DNA of 64,000 nt, from NCBI RefSeq assembly GCF_052113205.1, contig NZ_JBFRCU010000005.1:62001-126000 (forward strand), given 5' to 3'. The notes below the pieces were generated by a model. The model made no database searches. It saw only the letters and a program-made list of their open reading frames with translations, and was not told the origin of the DNA. The translations under genes and the position numbers were made by a program. Shown piece after piece: positions 52,536 to 59,937 of this stretch. Numbering within the stretch: the stretch's first letter is position 1; the number at the start of each line of letters is the position of its first letter. The stretch comes from Inquilinus sp052113205. Its GTDB lineage: Bacteria; Pseudomonadota; Alphaproteobacteria; DSM-16000; Inquilinaceae.

Positions 52536-53384
52536 ATGGCGCGGCCGCAGGGGCACGGGAAGGTGCTGACATCCAGCGATTTCGGGGCGACCACGGTCTA
52601 TGCCTGCGGTCTCGACCAACGCTTCAGCTACTGCGCCTATGTGCCGGAGGATTACGACGAGGACGGCACCGACCGCTGGCCTCTGGCGGTGATCGTGCAC
52701 GGCACCGAGCGCGGCATGCAGAGGTACCGCGACGGCTTCGCCGATTTCGCCGAGCGGCACGGGGTGATCGTGCTGGCGCCGCTGTTCCCGGTCGGCATCA
52801 CCGAGCCGGGCGACCTGTCCAGCTACAAGCTGCTGCGCGCCGGCGACCTGCATTACGATGCGGTGCTGCTGGCGATGATCGCCGAGACCCAGGCCCGCTA
52901 CCGGATCGCGGGCGACCGGGTGCTGATGTACGGCTTCTCCGGCGGCGGCCACTTCACCCACCGCTTCCTCTACCTGCATCCGGAGCGGCTGCTGGGCGCC
53001 TCGATCGGCGCGCCCGGCGTGGTCACCCTGCTCGACTTCGAGCATGACTGGTGGGTCGGCGTGCGCAACTTCGAGGCGGTGTTCGGCAAGCCGCTCGACC
53101 TCGACGCCATCCGCCGGGTGCCGGTGCAGATGGTGATCGGCGGCGACGACACCGAGACCTGGGAGATCACGATCAAGCCCGGCGACGCCTGGTGGATGCC
53201 GGGTGCCGACATCGCCGGCCGCAACCGCCAGGACCGGATGCGGTCGCTGCGCCGCAGCCTGGAGGCGCAGGGCGTCGCGGTGCAGCAGGACACCATCCCC
53301 GGCATCGCCCATGACGACCGCGAGCTGCTGGGCGCGGTGAAGAGCTTCTTCGGGGAGGTGCTCGCGCGGCGACAGGCGGCCTGA
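52536..53384 (+). CDS. Alpha/beta hydrolase (esterase/polyhydroxybutyrate-depolymerase-like)
   Basis: A 282-residue alpha/beta-hydrolase. The nucleophile Ser is in GFSGGGHFTHRF, the likely acid in GGDDTETWE and the His in GIAHDDREL. No signal peptide is seen. ATG 52536 is preceded by GGGGAGG; a longer frame begins at 52497. Substrate unknown; the oxyanion-loop pattern VIVHGTERG fits carboxyl-ester or polyester hydrolases. Confidence 0.82.
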   Translation: MARPQGHGKVLTSSDFGATTVYACGLDQRFSYCAYVPEDYDEDGTDRWPLAVIVHGTERGMQRYRDGFADFAERHGVIVLAPLFPVGITEPGDLSSYKLLRAGDLHYDAVLLAMIAETQARYRIAGDRVLMYGFSGGGHFTHRFLYLHPERLLGASIGAPGVVTLLDFEHDWWVGVRNFEAVFGKPLDLDAIRRVPVQMVIGGDDTETWEITIKPGDAWWMPGADIAGRNRQDRMRSLRRSLEAQGVAVQQDTIPGIAHDDRELLGAVKSFFGEVLARRQAA

Positions 53385-53391
53385 GGTTCGG

Positions 53392-53525
53392 AACCAACAA
53401 CGATAAACAGTGGGCAGTGATGAAGGCGGTGTTCGGCGGTCGACGCGGTCGGGCCGAAGCTGAAGGGCTACAAGCCCTGGGCCGCCGACAAGCCACGGCT
53501 CTGGGGCGCCTGGAAGGCGGAATAG
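53392..53525 (+). pseudogene. Degraded C-terminal gene remnant
   Basis: Two frames appear to hold fragments of one protein end: NNDKQWAVMKAVFGG, then, after a shift of frame near 53440, VGPKLKGYKPWAADKPRLWG to a TAG at 53523-53525. No start, ribosome site or domain is seen. It may be the last part of a lost gene; the family is not recognised. Confidence 0.35.
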
Positions 53526-53528
53526 GGT

Positions 53529-54251
53529 TCAGAACGGGTGAGAGCTCACCAGCATTCCGTGCACGCTGTAGGTCATGATCGCCAGGAGGGCGGTCAGGCC
53601 GAGATACAGCACGCCGTATTCGATCCGGGCGTCCAGCGGTGCGTTGTAGTAGGCCTGGGCCTCCGGGCTGTTCGGGTCGTGCCGCCAGGCCTTCAGCACC
53701 TGCGGCGCGGCGAACAGCGCCACCAGCAGCAGCACCGGGCTGGGCCGCCACAGCAGCAGGCCCAGCATGATCGGCGCGCCCAGCAGCCAGACCCGTGGCG
53801 ACAGGATCGCGGTGATCCGGCCGCCGTCCAGCGGCGACACCGGCAGCAGGTTGATCAGGTTCAGGAAGAAGCCGGAATAGGCCACGGCCAGCAGCAGCCG
53901 GCTGTCCACCTCGCGCGCCCAGAAGTAGACGGCGAAGGCGCCCAGCGTGCCAAGGAACGGGCCGGCGAAGGCGACATAGGCCTCGGTCTCGACATTCATC
54001 GGCTGCTCCTTCAGCTGGATCCAGGCGCCGATGAAGGGGATGAAGGTCGGCGCCCCGACATTCAGCCCGCGCCGCCTGGCCGCGATGTAGTGCCCCATCT
54101 CATGCACCAGCAGCAGCAGCACGAAGCCGGCGGCGTAGCCCCAGCCGAAGACGAAGGCGTAGGTCACCAGCGACAGCAGCATGGTGCCGCCGGTCAGTGC
54201 CAGCGGGCCGAACTTCAGCCCGCCGACCAGCAGCAGGAGCATCTTGATCAT
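53529..54251 (-). CDS. Site-2 protease family (M50) membrane metallopeptidase
   Basis: A 240-residue intramembrane zinc protease. HEMGH (50-54) gives the zinc-binding His pair and catalytic Glu; the third ligand is in LLPVSPLDGGR (Asp142). The protein is the short, rhomboid-size form without PDZ domain. It likely cleaves membrane-anchored proteins. It is followed on the same strand by nothing close and preceded by the DUF2167 gene at 18 bp, suggesting co-transcription. Confidence 0.9.
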   Translation of the reverse strand: MIKMLLLLVGGLKFGPLALTGGTMLLSLVTYAFVFGWGYAAGFVLLLLVHEMGHYIAARRRGLNVGAPTFIPFIGAWIQLKEQPMNVETEAYVAFAGPFLGTLGAFAVYFWAREVDSRLLLAVAYSGFFLNLINLLPVSPLDGGRITAILSPRVWLLGAPIMLGLLLWRPSPVLLLVALFAAPQVLKAWRHDPNSPEAQAYYNAPLDARIEYGVLYLGLTALLAIMTYSVHGMLVSSHPF

Positions 54252-54269
54252 GGCCGGTGCCGGGTCCTC

Positions 54270-55199
54270 TCAGGCGACGCCGCCGTCACGCGGCTTGCGC
54301 CGGAACAGCTTGGCCAGGGCGACGCCAAAGACGCCGAACCCGATGACGAACACCTTGGCGAACTTCAGGATGAAGGCGCCGGCGATGGCGATCAGCCCCA
54401 GCTTCTTCGCCGCCACGCCTGCCACCAGCGCCGCCAACCCATATTCGGCCACCCGGTCGGTGCCCTCGGTGAAGTCGTCATAGCGCTTGCCGGGGCTGTA
54501 GCTGATCGAATTCAGCAACTCGCGGGCGTTCTGCTTGAAGCCGTCGATCTTACGGGTCGAGGTGATCAGGTCCAGGCTGAAATAGCCGTCGCGGCCCAGC
54601 GCGTAGGTGTTGTAATTGGCCGAGCCTTCATCCTGCGTGTCATTCTTGCGCACGACCTTGGCCGACCAGACAAGGCGATGGGTGGCGGTGTCGTATTGCG
54701 GCGTCTCGATCCAGCCGGTCACGGCCAGCGGCGGGAAGCCGCGCGCCGCACGATCCTCGTTGTTGGCGTCGGTGCCGTCCTTCAGGTTGGTCAGCAACTC
54801 GTCGGCGTTCCAGTCCTTGGCGTCGTCCTCGCGGATGTAGCCGTCCTTGATGTAGTCGAGCGACGCGTACCAACTCGCATCACCGTCCGGAAAGACCAGG
54901 CCCACCAGGTTGTCGCCGGTGGTGTTGCCGTTCGCCCGTTCGATCCGGCCGGCCTCCGGCTGCGGCACGAAGGCGTATCCGGCCGGCAGCGACAGCGTGC
55001 CCTGGTCGATCAGCGGGATCTCCGTCGGGCCGAACTTGGCGACCTTGTTGGCGGCCTCGAAGGCGGCATCCTGCTCCGCCTTGATCGTGGCCGCCCGGTC
55101 GACGGGTGTTGCCGCCGGCGGCGTCTGTGCCGCGGCGGTGCCGGCCAGGGCCAGCGTCAGCGCGATCGCGAGCACGCGATGCGAAAAGCCGAAACTCAT
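54270..55199 (-). CDS. DUF2167 family membrane protein
   Basis: A 309-residue protein with a signal peptide (ALTLALAGTAAAQ), a large extracytoplasmic domain containing GLVFPDGDASWYASLDYI and ITSTRKIDGFKQNARELL, and C-terminal membrane helices (AIAGAFILKFAKVFVIGFGV) ending in a basic tail. These are DUF2167 traits; no function is known. ATG 55199 has GGAGGGGG upstream. It is 18 bp before the M50 protease gene, a possible substrate-protease pair. Confidence 0.88.
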   Translation of the reverse strand: MSFGFSHRVLAIALTLALAGTAAAQTPPAATPVDRAATIKAEQDAAFEAANKVAKFGPTEIPLIDQGTLSLPAGYAFVPQPEAGRIERANGNTTGDNLVGLVFPDGDASWYASLDYIKDGYIREDDAKDWNADELLTNLKDGTDANNEDRAARGFPPLAVTGWIETPQYDTATHRLVWSAKVVRKNDTQDEGSANYNTYALGRDGYFSLDLITSTRKIDGFKQNARELLNSISYSPGKRYDDFTEGTDRVAEYGLAALVAGVAAKKLGLIAIAGAFILKFAKVFVIGFGVFGVALAKLFRRKPRDGGVA

Positions 55200-55307
55200 G
55201 ATGATATCCCCCTCCCGTGTCCCACGGCCCCCGCCGCATGGGAACATCATCATAAGCACGCAAGATGGCAGCAATTTGAAGCGAATTCCGATGCTGTCCG
55301 GCGGGGC

Positions 55308-55724
55308 TCAGTCGTCGCCCGGGCTGCCGCGCATCCGCTTCACCGACGACCGCTTGCTCTTGGAATCGAGCCGCCGGATCTTGCTTCCCAACGTCGCCCG
55401 CGTCGGTCGGCGCTTCTTCGGCACCACCGCGGCGCGCTGGAACAGGTCGACCAGCCGGGCCACCGCCTCGGCCCGGTTGCGCTCCTGGCTGCGATACTCG
55501 CGGGCGGTGATCACCAGCACGCCATCCTTGGTCAGGCGCTGCCCCGCCAGGGTCTCCAGCCGCGCCCGCATGTCCTCCGGCATCTCGGCGCGGTCGATCG
55601 GATAGCGCAGCTGCACCGCGGTCGCGACCTTGTTGACGTTCTGCCCGCCCGGGCCGGAGGCGAGGATGAAGCTCTCCTCGAAGTCGCGCTCGTCCAGCGC
55701 GATGCGGGCGGTGATCCGGATCAT
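55308..55724 (-). CDS. arfB: Alternative ribosome-rescue factor / peptidyl-tRNA hydrolase ArfB (YaeJ)
   Basis: A 138-residue release-factor-like protein that hydrolyses peptidyl-tRNA on stalled ribosomes. The GGQ motif is at residues 26-28 in SGPGGQNVNKV. The basic C-terminal tail (KKRRPTRATLGSK and on) enters the mRNA channel. Start ATG 55724 gives the standard length. It lies upstream of a divergent LysR gene. Confidence 0.95.
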   Translation of the reverse strand: MIRITARIALDERDFEESFILASGPGGQNVNKVATAVQLRYPIDRAEMPEDMRARLETLAGQRLTKDGVLVITAREYRSQERNRAEAVARLVDLFQRAAVVPKKRRPTRATLGSKIRRLDSKSKRSSVKRMRGSPGDD

Positions 55725-55804
55725 GGCCGGACCCTCGCACGGCCGGGCACGCTTGTCATGCCCCCGCCGCTGTGCCATCCCGGTCGGGGGAGGGACTTCG
55801 TCCG

Positions 55805-56713
55805 ATGACCATCAGGCTGAGGCATATCGAGGCGCTGCAGGCGGTGCAGAAGGCCGGGTCGATCACCGGCGCGGCCGAGCTGCTGAACGTCTCGCAGCCG
55901 GCGGTCAGCAAGCTGCTGCGCCATGCCGAGGACCAGCTGGGCCTGCGCCTGTTCGAGCGGGTCAAGGGCAAGCTGGTGCCGACCCGCGAGGCCAAGCTGC
56001 TCGAGGTCGAGATCGATCGCACCTTCGCCGGGCTGGAGCGGATCTCCAGCATCGCCGCCAACCTGCGGCGCGGGCGCGAGGGCCATGTCCGCATCGCCTG
56101 CCTGCCCAGCCTCGGCTTCGGCTTCATGACCGAGCAGATGGCGTCGTTCCACCGCCGCCACCCCGGCGTCAGCTTCGACCTGCGCACCCATCACACCCGC
56201 GAGATCCTCGAGCTGATCGCCACCAACAGCCTCGACCTCGCCATCGCCTATGAGCCGGTGCTGCCGCCGGGGATGCGCAAGATCGCGATCGGCACCTCGC
56301 GGCTGGTGCACCTCTCGACCACGCCGCTCGCGCCCGGCGAGGCGGCCGAGATCACACTCGACCGGATCGACGTGGAGACCTTGATCGGCGTCGACCCCGA
56401 CACCTCGATGGGCATCACCCTGTCGGACGCTTTCGAGCGCGCCGGCATCCGCTACGCCCCGCGCAACCTGATCCAGACCTACTACCTGGCGCTGCCGCTG
56501 GTGCGCTACGGCGCCGGCTCGGCCATCGTCGACGAGCACACCGCCCAGGCCTGGGCCGTGCCGGACGTCACCGCCCGCGTGATCGTGCCGGAGATCACCC
56601 TGCCGATCACCGCGCTGCACCACGAAAACTATCCGCTGTCGCAGGCGGCGCATCTGTTTCTCGACCATCTCACCGGCAAGCCGACGCAGCGCACCCGCAG
56701 CGCCAGGCGATAA
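55805..56713 (+). CDS. LysR-family transcriptional regulator
   Basis: A 302-residue regulator: HTH in IEALQAVQKAGSITGAAELL and SQPAVSKLLRHAEDQLG, then an effector domain. It precedes a peptidase C26 gene, a serine hydrolase gene and a peptidoglycan-binding-domain gene on the same strand, and probably regulates them. It is divergent from arfB with an 80-bp gap. Confidence 0.9.
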   Translation: MTIRLRHIEALQAVQKAGSITGAAELLNVSQPAVSKLLRHAEDQLGLRLFERVKGKLVPTREAKLLEVEIDRTFAGLERISSIAANLRRGREGHVRIACLPSLGFGFMTEQMASFHRRHPGVSFDLRTHHTREILELIATNSLDLAIAYEPVLPPGMRKIAIGTSRLVHLSTTPLAPGEAAEITLDRIDVETLIGVDPDTSMGITLSDAFERAGIRYAPRNLIQTYYLALPLVRYGAGSAIVDEHTAQAWAVPDVTARVIVPEITLPITALHHENYPLSQAAHLFLDHLTGKPTQRTRSARR

Positions 56714-56808
56714 CGCCCGATGCAGGTCCCATAACCGACCGGAATTTGACAGCCGCCGGGCCGCCGGGCATCACCGGAGGACCCGTTCCGCTTCCGCACA
56801 GGACGATC

Positions 56809-57537
56809 ATGGCCAAGCCCGTCATCGGAGTGACCTTGGATGCCGAGGAGCCGGGCGGCTATTCCTCCTCGCCCTGGTACGCGCTGCGGCAGAACTATTG
56901 CGGGTCGCTGGCCGAAGCCGGCGCCGTGCCGCTGGCGCTGCCGCATCTGGTCGATGCGGCCGACCGCTATCTCGACCTCTGCGACGGCATCGTCGTCACC
57001 GGCGGCGGCTTCGATGTCGACCCCGCGCTCTGGGGCGCCGGCTCGGTGCACGAGACGGTGAAGACCAAGCCGGTGCGCACCCAGTTCGAATGGGCGCTGG
57101 TCAAGGGCGCGGTGGCGCGGAACAAGCCGGTGCTCGGCATCTGCGGCGGCGAGCAGTTGATGGCGGCGGTGCTGGGCGGCACCCTGGTGCAGCACATCCC
57201 GGCCGAGATCGACAACGCGCTGGACCACAGCCCTGAGCGCAAGATCCACGACCCGGCCGGCTGGAAGGCGGCGCATGAGGTCGAGGTCATGCCCGGCACG
57301 CTGCTTTCCCGCATCACAGGCGCGGCCCGCTTCGGCGTCAACAGCTCGCACCACCAGGCGGTGAAGACGGCGGGGCCCGATCTGGTCATCTCCGGCGTCG
57401 CCCCCGACGGGGTGGTCGAGGCGGTGGAGCATCCGGGCCAGCGCTTCTGCCTCGGCGTGCAGTGGCACCCGGAGTATCTGCGCAGCGAGGCCGACCGCGC
57501 CGTGCTCGCGGCCTTCGTCGCCGCGTGTGCCGAATGA
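56809..57537 (+). CDS. Class I glutamine-amidotransferase-type hydrolase (peptidase C26, PuuD-like)
   Basis: A 242-residue cytoplasmic hydrolase with Cys112 in GICGGEQLM and the His220-Glu222 of VQWHPEYL as catalytic triad. PuuD hydrolyses gamma-glutamyl-GABA; the class cuts gamma-glutamyl amide bonds generally. Its stop overlaps the next gene's start by 4 bp, so translation is coupled. The serine hydrolase and PG-binding neighbours suggest a cell-wall peptide substrate as an alternative to polyamine-derived compounds. Confidence 0.88.
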   Translation: MAKPVIGVTLDAEEPGGYSSSPWYALRQNYCGSLAEAGAVPLALPHLVDAADRYLDLCDGIVVTGGGFDVDPALWGAGSVHETVKTKPVRTQFEWALVKGAVARNKPVLGICGGEQLMAAVLGGTLVQHIPAEIDNALDHSPERKIHDPAGWKAAHEVEVMPGTLLSRITGAARFGVNSSHHQAVKTAGPDLVISGVAPDGVVEAVEHPGQRFCLGVQWHPEYLRSEADRAVLAAFVAACAE

Positions 57538-58412
57538 CGGGCGCCGCGCTGGTCCACGGCCTGCTGGACGAGTTCAAGGGCGAGGTCGGGCCGGAGGATT
57601 TTGGTCTGACATTCCGGCTCTACCCGGGCCGGCTGCGCGACGGCGCCGCCGACCGCTACTCGGACGGGCCGGTCTTCGCTCATCGCGACGAGGTCGCAGT
57701 CTATCCGGCCAGCACCAGCAAGAGCTTCTATCTCGTCGCCTTCCAGCATTGGGTCGAGACCGGGTTGCTGCAGCCGGATGACGAAGACCTGCGCGCCCTG
57801 TCGGCGATGATCCGCCAATCCAGCAACGACGCCACCACCTACCTGTTCGGCCGCATGACCGGCACCACGCCGGGCGGCCGGCTGCCGGAGCCCGAGATGG
57901 CGGCGTGGTGGGACAAGCGCCAGGCGATCCAGCGCTGGTTCGAAGGCTGGGCCTGGCCGGAATTCGACCGGCTGCGGCTGTGGCACGGCACCTACGAGGA
58001 CTCGCCCTATGGGCGGGAGAAGGCAGCGCGGGCCCATGGCGGCAACCTGATCGCCCCACGCGCGGCGGCGGCGCTGCTGCACGGCATCGTCGCCGGGCAA
58101 CTGGTCTCGCCCGCCGCCTGCAGCCGGATGATGGAGTTGCTCGACCGCGAGCACGAGCGCGAGCCGGAGCGGCTGCCGCCCGACTATTCGGACCAGGTCC
58201 GCGGCTTCCTCGGCGCGACGCTGCCGCGAGACGTGCGGCTGTGGTCGAAGGCCGGCTGGACCGGCGAGACCCGGCACGACATGGCGTATTGGGAAACCCC
58301 CTCCGGCCGCAGCCTCGTCGCCGCTGTCTACACCGTCGGCGGGCATATGTCTCAGAACCGCCGTTTCCTGCCGGCGGTCGGCGCCCGGCTGCACGCGCTG
58401 CTCGAGGCATAA
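57534..58412 (+). CDS. Beta-lactamase-like/penicillin-binding serine hydrolase
   Basis: A 292-residue protein with class A beta-lactamase/DD-peptidase motifs: SxxK at residues 60-63 (STSK), SxN at 96-98 in RQSSNDATT, and KAG in LWSKAGWTGETRHD where beta-lactamases have KTG/KSG. No signal peptide is seen, so it is probably cytoplasmic and not a resistance enzyme. ATG 57534 overlaps the previous stop by 4 bp. A role on peptidoglycan-derived peptides or other amides is inferred from the cluster. Confidence 0.8.
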   Translation: MTGAALVHGLLDEFKGEVGPEDFGLTFRLYPGRLRDGAADRYSDGPVFAHRDEVAVYPASTSKSFYLVAFQHWVETGLLQPDDEDLRALSAMIRQSSNDATTYLFGRMTGTTPGGRLPEPEMAAWWDKRQAIQRWFEGWAWPEFDRLRLWHGTYEDSPYGREKAARAHGGNLIAPRAAAALLHGIVAGQLVSPAACSRMMELLDREHEREPERLPPDYSDQVRGFLGATLPRDVRLWSKAGWTGETRHDMAYWETPSGRSLVAAVYTVGGHMSQNRRFLPAVGARLHALLEA

Positions 58413-58414
58413 GG

Positions 58415-59416
58415 ATGTCCAAGCCGCCCGTCTGGCACGATGACCACCGCTCACCGAACTACGCCCATCTGGCGGCGCCCTTCGCCGACACCGTCTTCAC
58501 CGCGGATGCCGGGACCTTCGAGACGCTGTGCCGGCTGTCCCGCTTCCGGCCGCGCGGCGCGAGGATCCTGTTCGGGCTGCGCGGCTGCGGCCTGGCCGAG
58601 CCGGACTCCGCCGGCCAGTGGTCCGAGGCGCTGCAGCTGCGCGAAGCCCGGCCGGATCATCACGTGCCGCGCTGCGTCCTCGGCGTCTGGGACCGGCCGG
58701 CGGGCCGGCTGATCGCCTGGCCCGGCTCGACCGTCCCCAACGTGCACTACATGCGCCGCCAGGCCGAGGCGCCGGACCAGCGCATCGCCAACATGCTGGC
58801 GCCGGGGCTGCATCCCTATGTGGTCGGGCCGCATGTGCCCGCGGGGCGCCCGGCGGAGGAGGGGGCGTTCCAGCTCGACCGCACCGTCGAGGTGCCGGTC
58901 TGGCGCTCGCCCGACGCCGCCGGCTACGACCTGTCCGGCCGCTTCGACATCTGCGTGCCGGAGGACAACATCCACGCTGCCGGCTGGCCGGGCGATGGCA
59001 TCGAGTTCTCCTCGGCCGGCTGCCAGACCCTGCCGGGGCGGCACCTGCCGCCGGCCGACCCGACCGGCGCCTACGCTGCCTTCCGCGTGGCGGCCGGCCT
59101 CGCTGCCAGCCCCGACCTCGCCGAGACCGGCCTGGCCTTCGACGACCTGCTGGTCACGGGCCGGCATCTGCGCCTGGTGGTGGAGCGGGTCCCCGGCCTG
59201 GCCCGGCTGATGCCGGGGTCGAGCGGCCATGAGGTGCGGCAGCTGCAGGACGCCTTCATCGGCCTTGGGCTGATCCCCGACTGGGGCTTCACCGCCGGCG
59301 TGTTCAACGGCTTCACCGCTAAGGCGCTCTACGACTGGCAGGCCGCCGCCGGCCGGGTCGCGGACGGCGTGCTGCGGCCGCAGGAGGCCGAGGCGCTGGG
59401 CTTCCCGCTCGGCTGA
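58415..59416 (+). CDS. Protein with C-terminal peptidoglycan-binding domain
   Basis: A 333-residue protein. The C-terminal segment (about 265-325) reads GHEVRQLQDAFIGLGLI, then FNGFTAKALYDWQAAAGRVA, the three-helix PG_binding_1 fold. The first 260 residues, with HVPRCVLGVWDRPAGRL and VPNVHYMRRQ, match no family I know. No signal peptide is visible, yet the domain normally binds cell wall. It is 2 bp after the serine hydrolase, so in one operon with it. Confidence 0.7.
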   Translation: MSKPPVWHDDHRSPNYAHLAAPFADTVFTADAGTFETLCRLSRFRPRGARILFGLRGCGLAEPDSAGQWSEALQLREARPDHHVPRCVLGVWDRPAGRLIAWPGSTVPNVHYMRRQAEAPDQRIANMLAPGLHPYVVGPHVPAGRPAEEGAFQLDRTVEVPVWRSPDAAGYDLSGRFDICVPEDNIHAAGWPGDGIEFSSAGCQTLPGRHLPPADPTGAYAAFRVAAGLAASPDLAETGLAFDDLLVTGRHLRLVVERVPGLARLMPGSSGHEVRQLQDAFIGLGLIPDWGFTAGVFNGFTAKALYDWQAAAGRVADGVLRPQEAEALGFPLG

Positions 59417-59490
59417 GCAGCCGATAGGAGGATGGGGGTTCCCGTTGCAGCGGCGACATCTAGTTTCATCGGAAACCGATGAGATGTCCG

Positions 59491-59937
59491 ATGAAGGCGC
59501 TGCAGTTTTTGGCCGTGGTGCTGACCGCCCTGGCTCTGGTCCCGGATGGCGCGCACCTGCTGGCGATGCCAAACAAGCTAGGCCTGGACGAAACGGCCTA
59601 TTTCACGGCCCAGGCGGCTTATCGCGGCTGGTCGTTGCTCGGCATTCTTCTGGTCATGGCCCTCGCGGCGGATCTTGCCCTGGTGATCGGTGCGCGACGT
59701 CAGCCGACGCCGTTCCGGCTGGCCCTGGCCGGTGTCCTGTGCCTCGCCGCCACCCTCGCGGTGTTCTTCCTGTGGACCTATCCCGCCAACCAGGCGACGG
59801 CGAACTGGACCGCCGTTCCCGACGACTGGGCGGCGCTGCGGCTGCAATGGGAATACTCCCACGCCGCCAACGCGCTGCTGACCCTCGCCGCCCTGTGCCT
59901 GGTCACCCTGTCCGTGCTGCGCTGGCGGCCCGGCTAG
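59491..59937 (+). CDS. DUF1772-like membrane protein
   Basis: A 148-residue protein with four predicted membrane helices and the pattern NWTAVPDDWAALRLQWEYSH, close to the NW-W-LR-WE-H pattern of DUF1772/anthrone-oxygenase-type proteins. The function is unknown. ATG 59491 begins MKALQFLAVVLTAL; ATG 59479 is possible. Its stop overlaps the convergent helicase gene by 4 bp. Confidence 0.7.
   Translation: MKALQFLAVVLTALALVPDGAHLLAMPNKLGLDETAYFTAQAAYRGWSLLGILLVMALAADLALVIGARRQPTPFRLALAGVLCLAATLAVFFLWTYPANQATANWTAVPDDWAALRLQWEYSHAANALLTLAALCLVTLSVLRWRPG

Noticed and set aside
57534..58412. Serine hydrolase considered as a beta-lactam resistance gene
   Set aside because: It lacks a signal peptide and has KAG rather than KTG; context fits peptidoglycan or gamma-glutamyl metabolism better.
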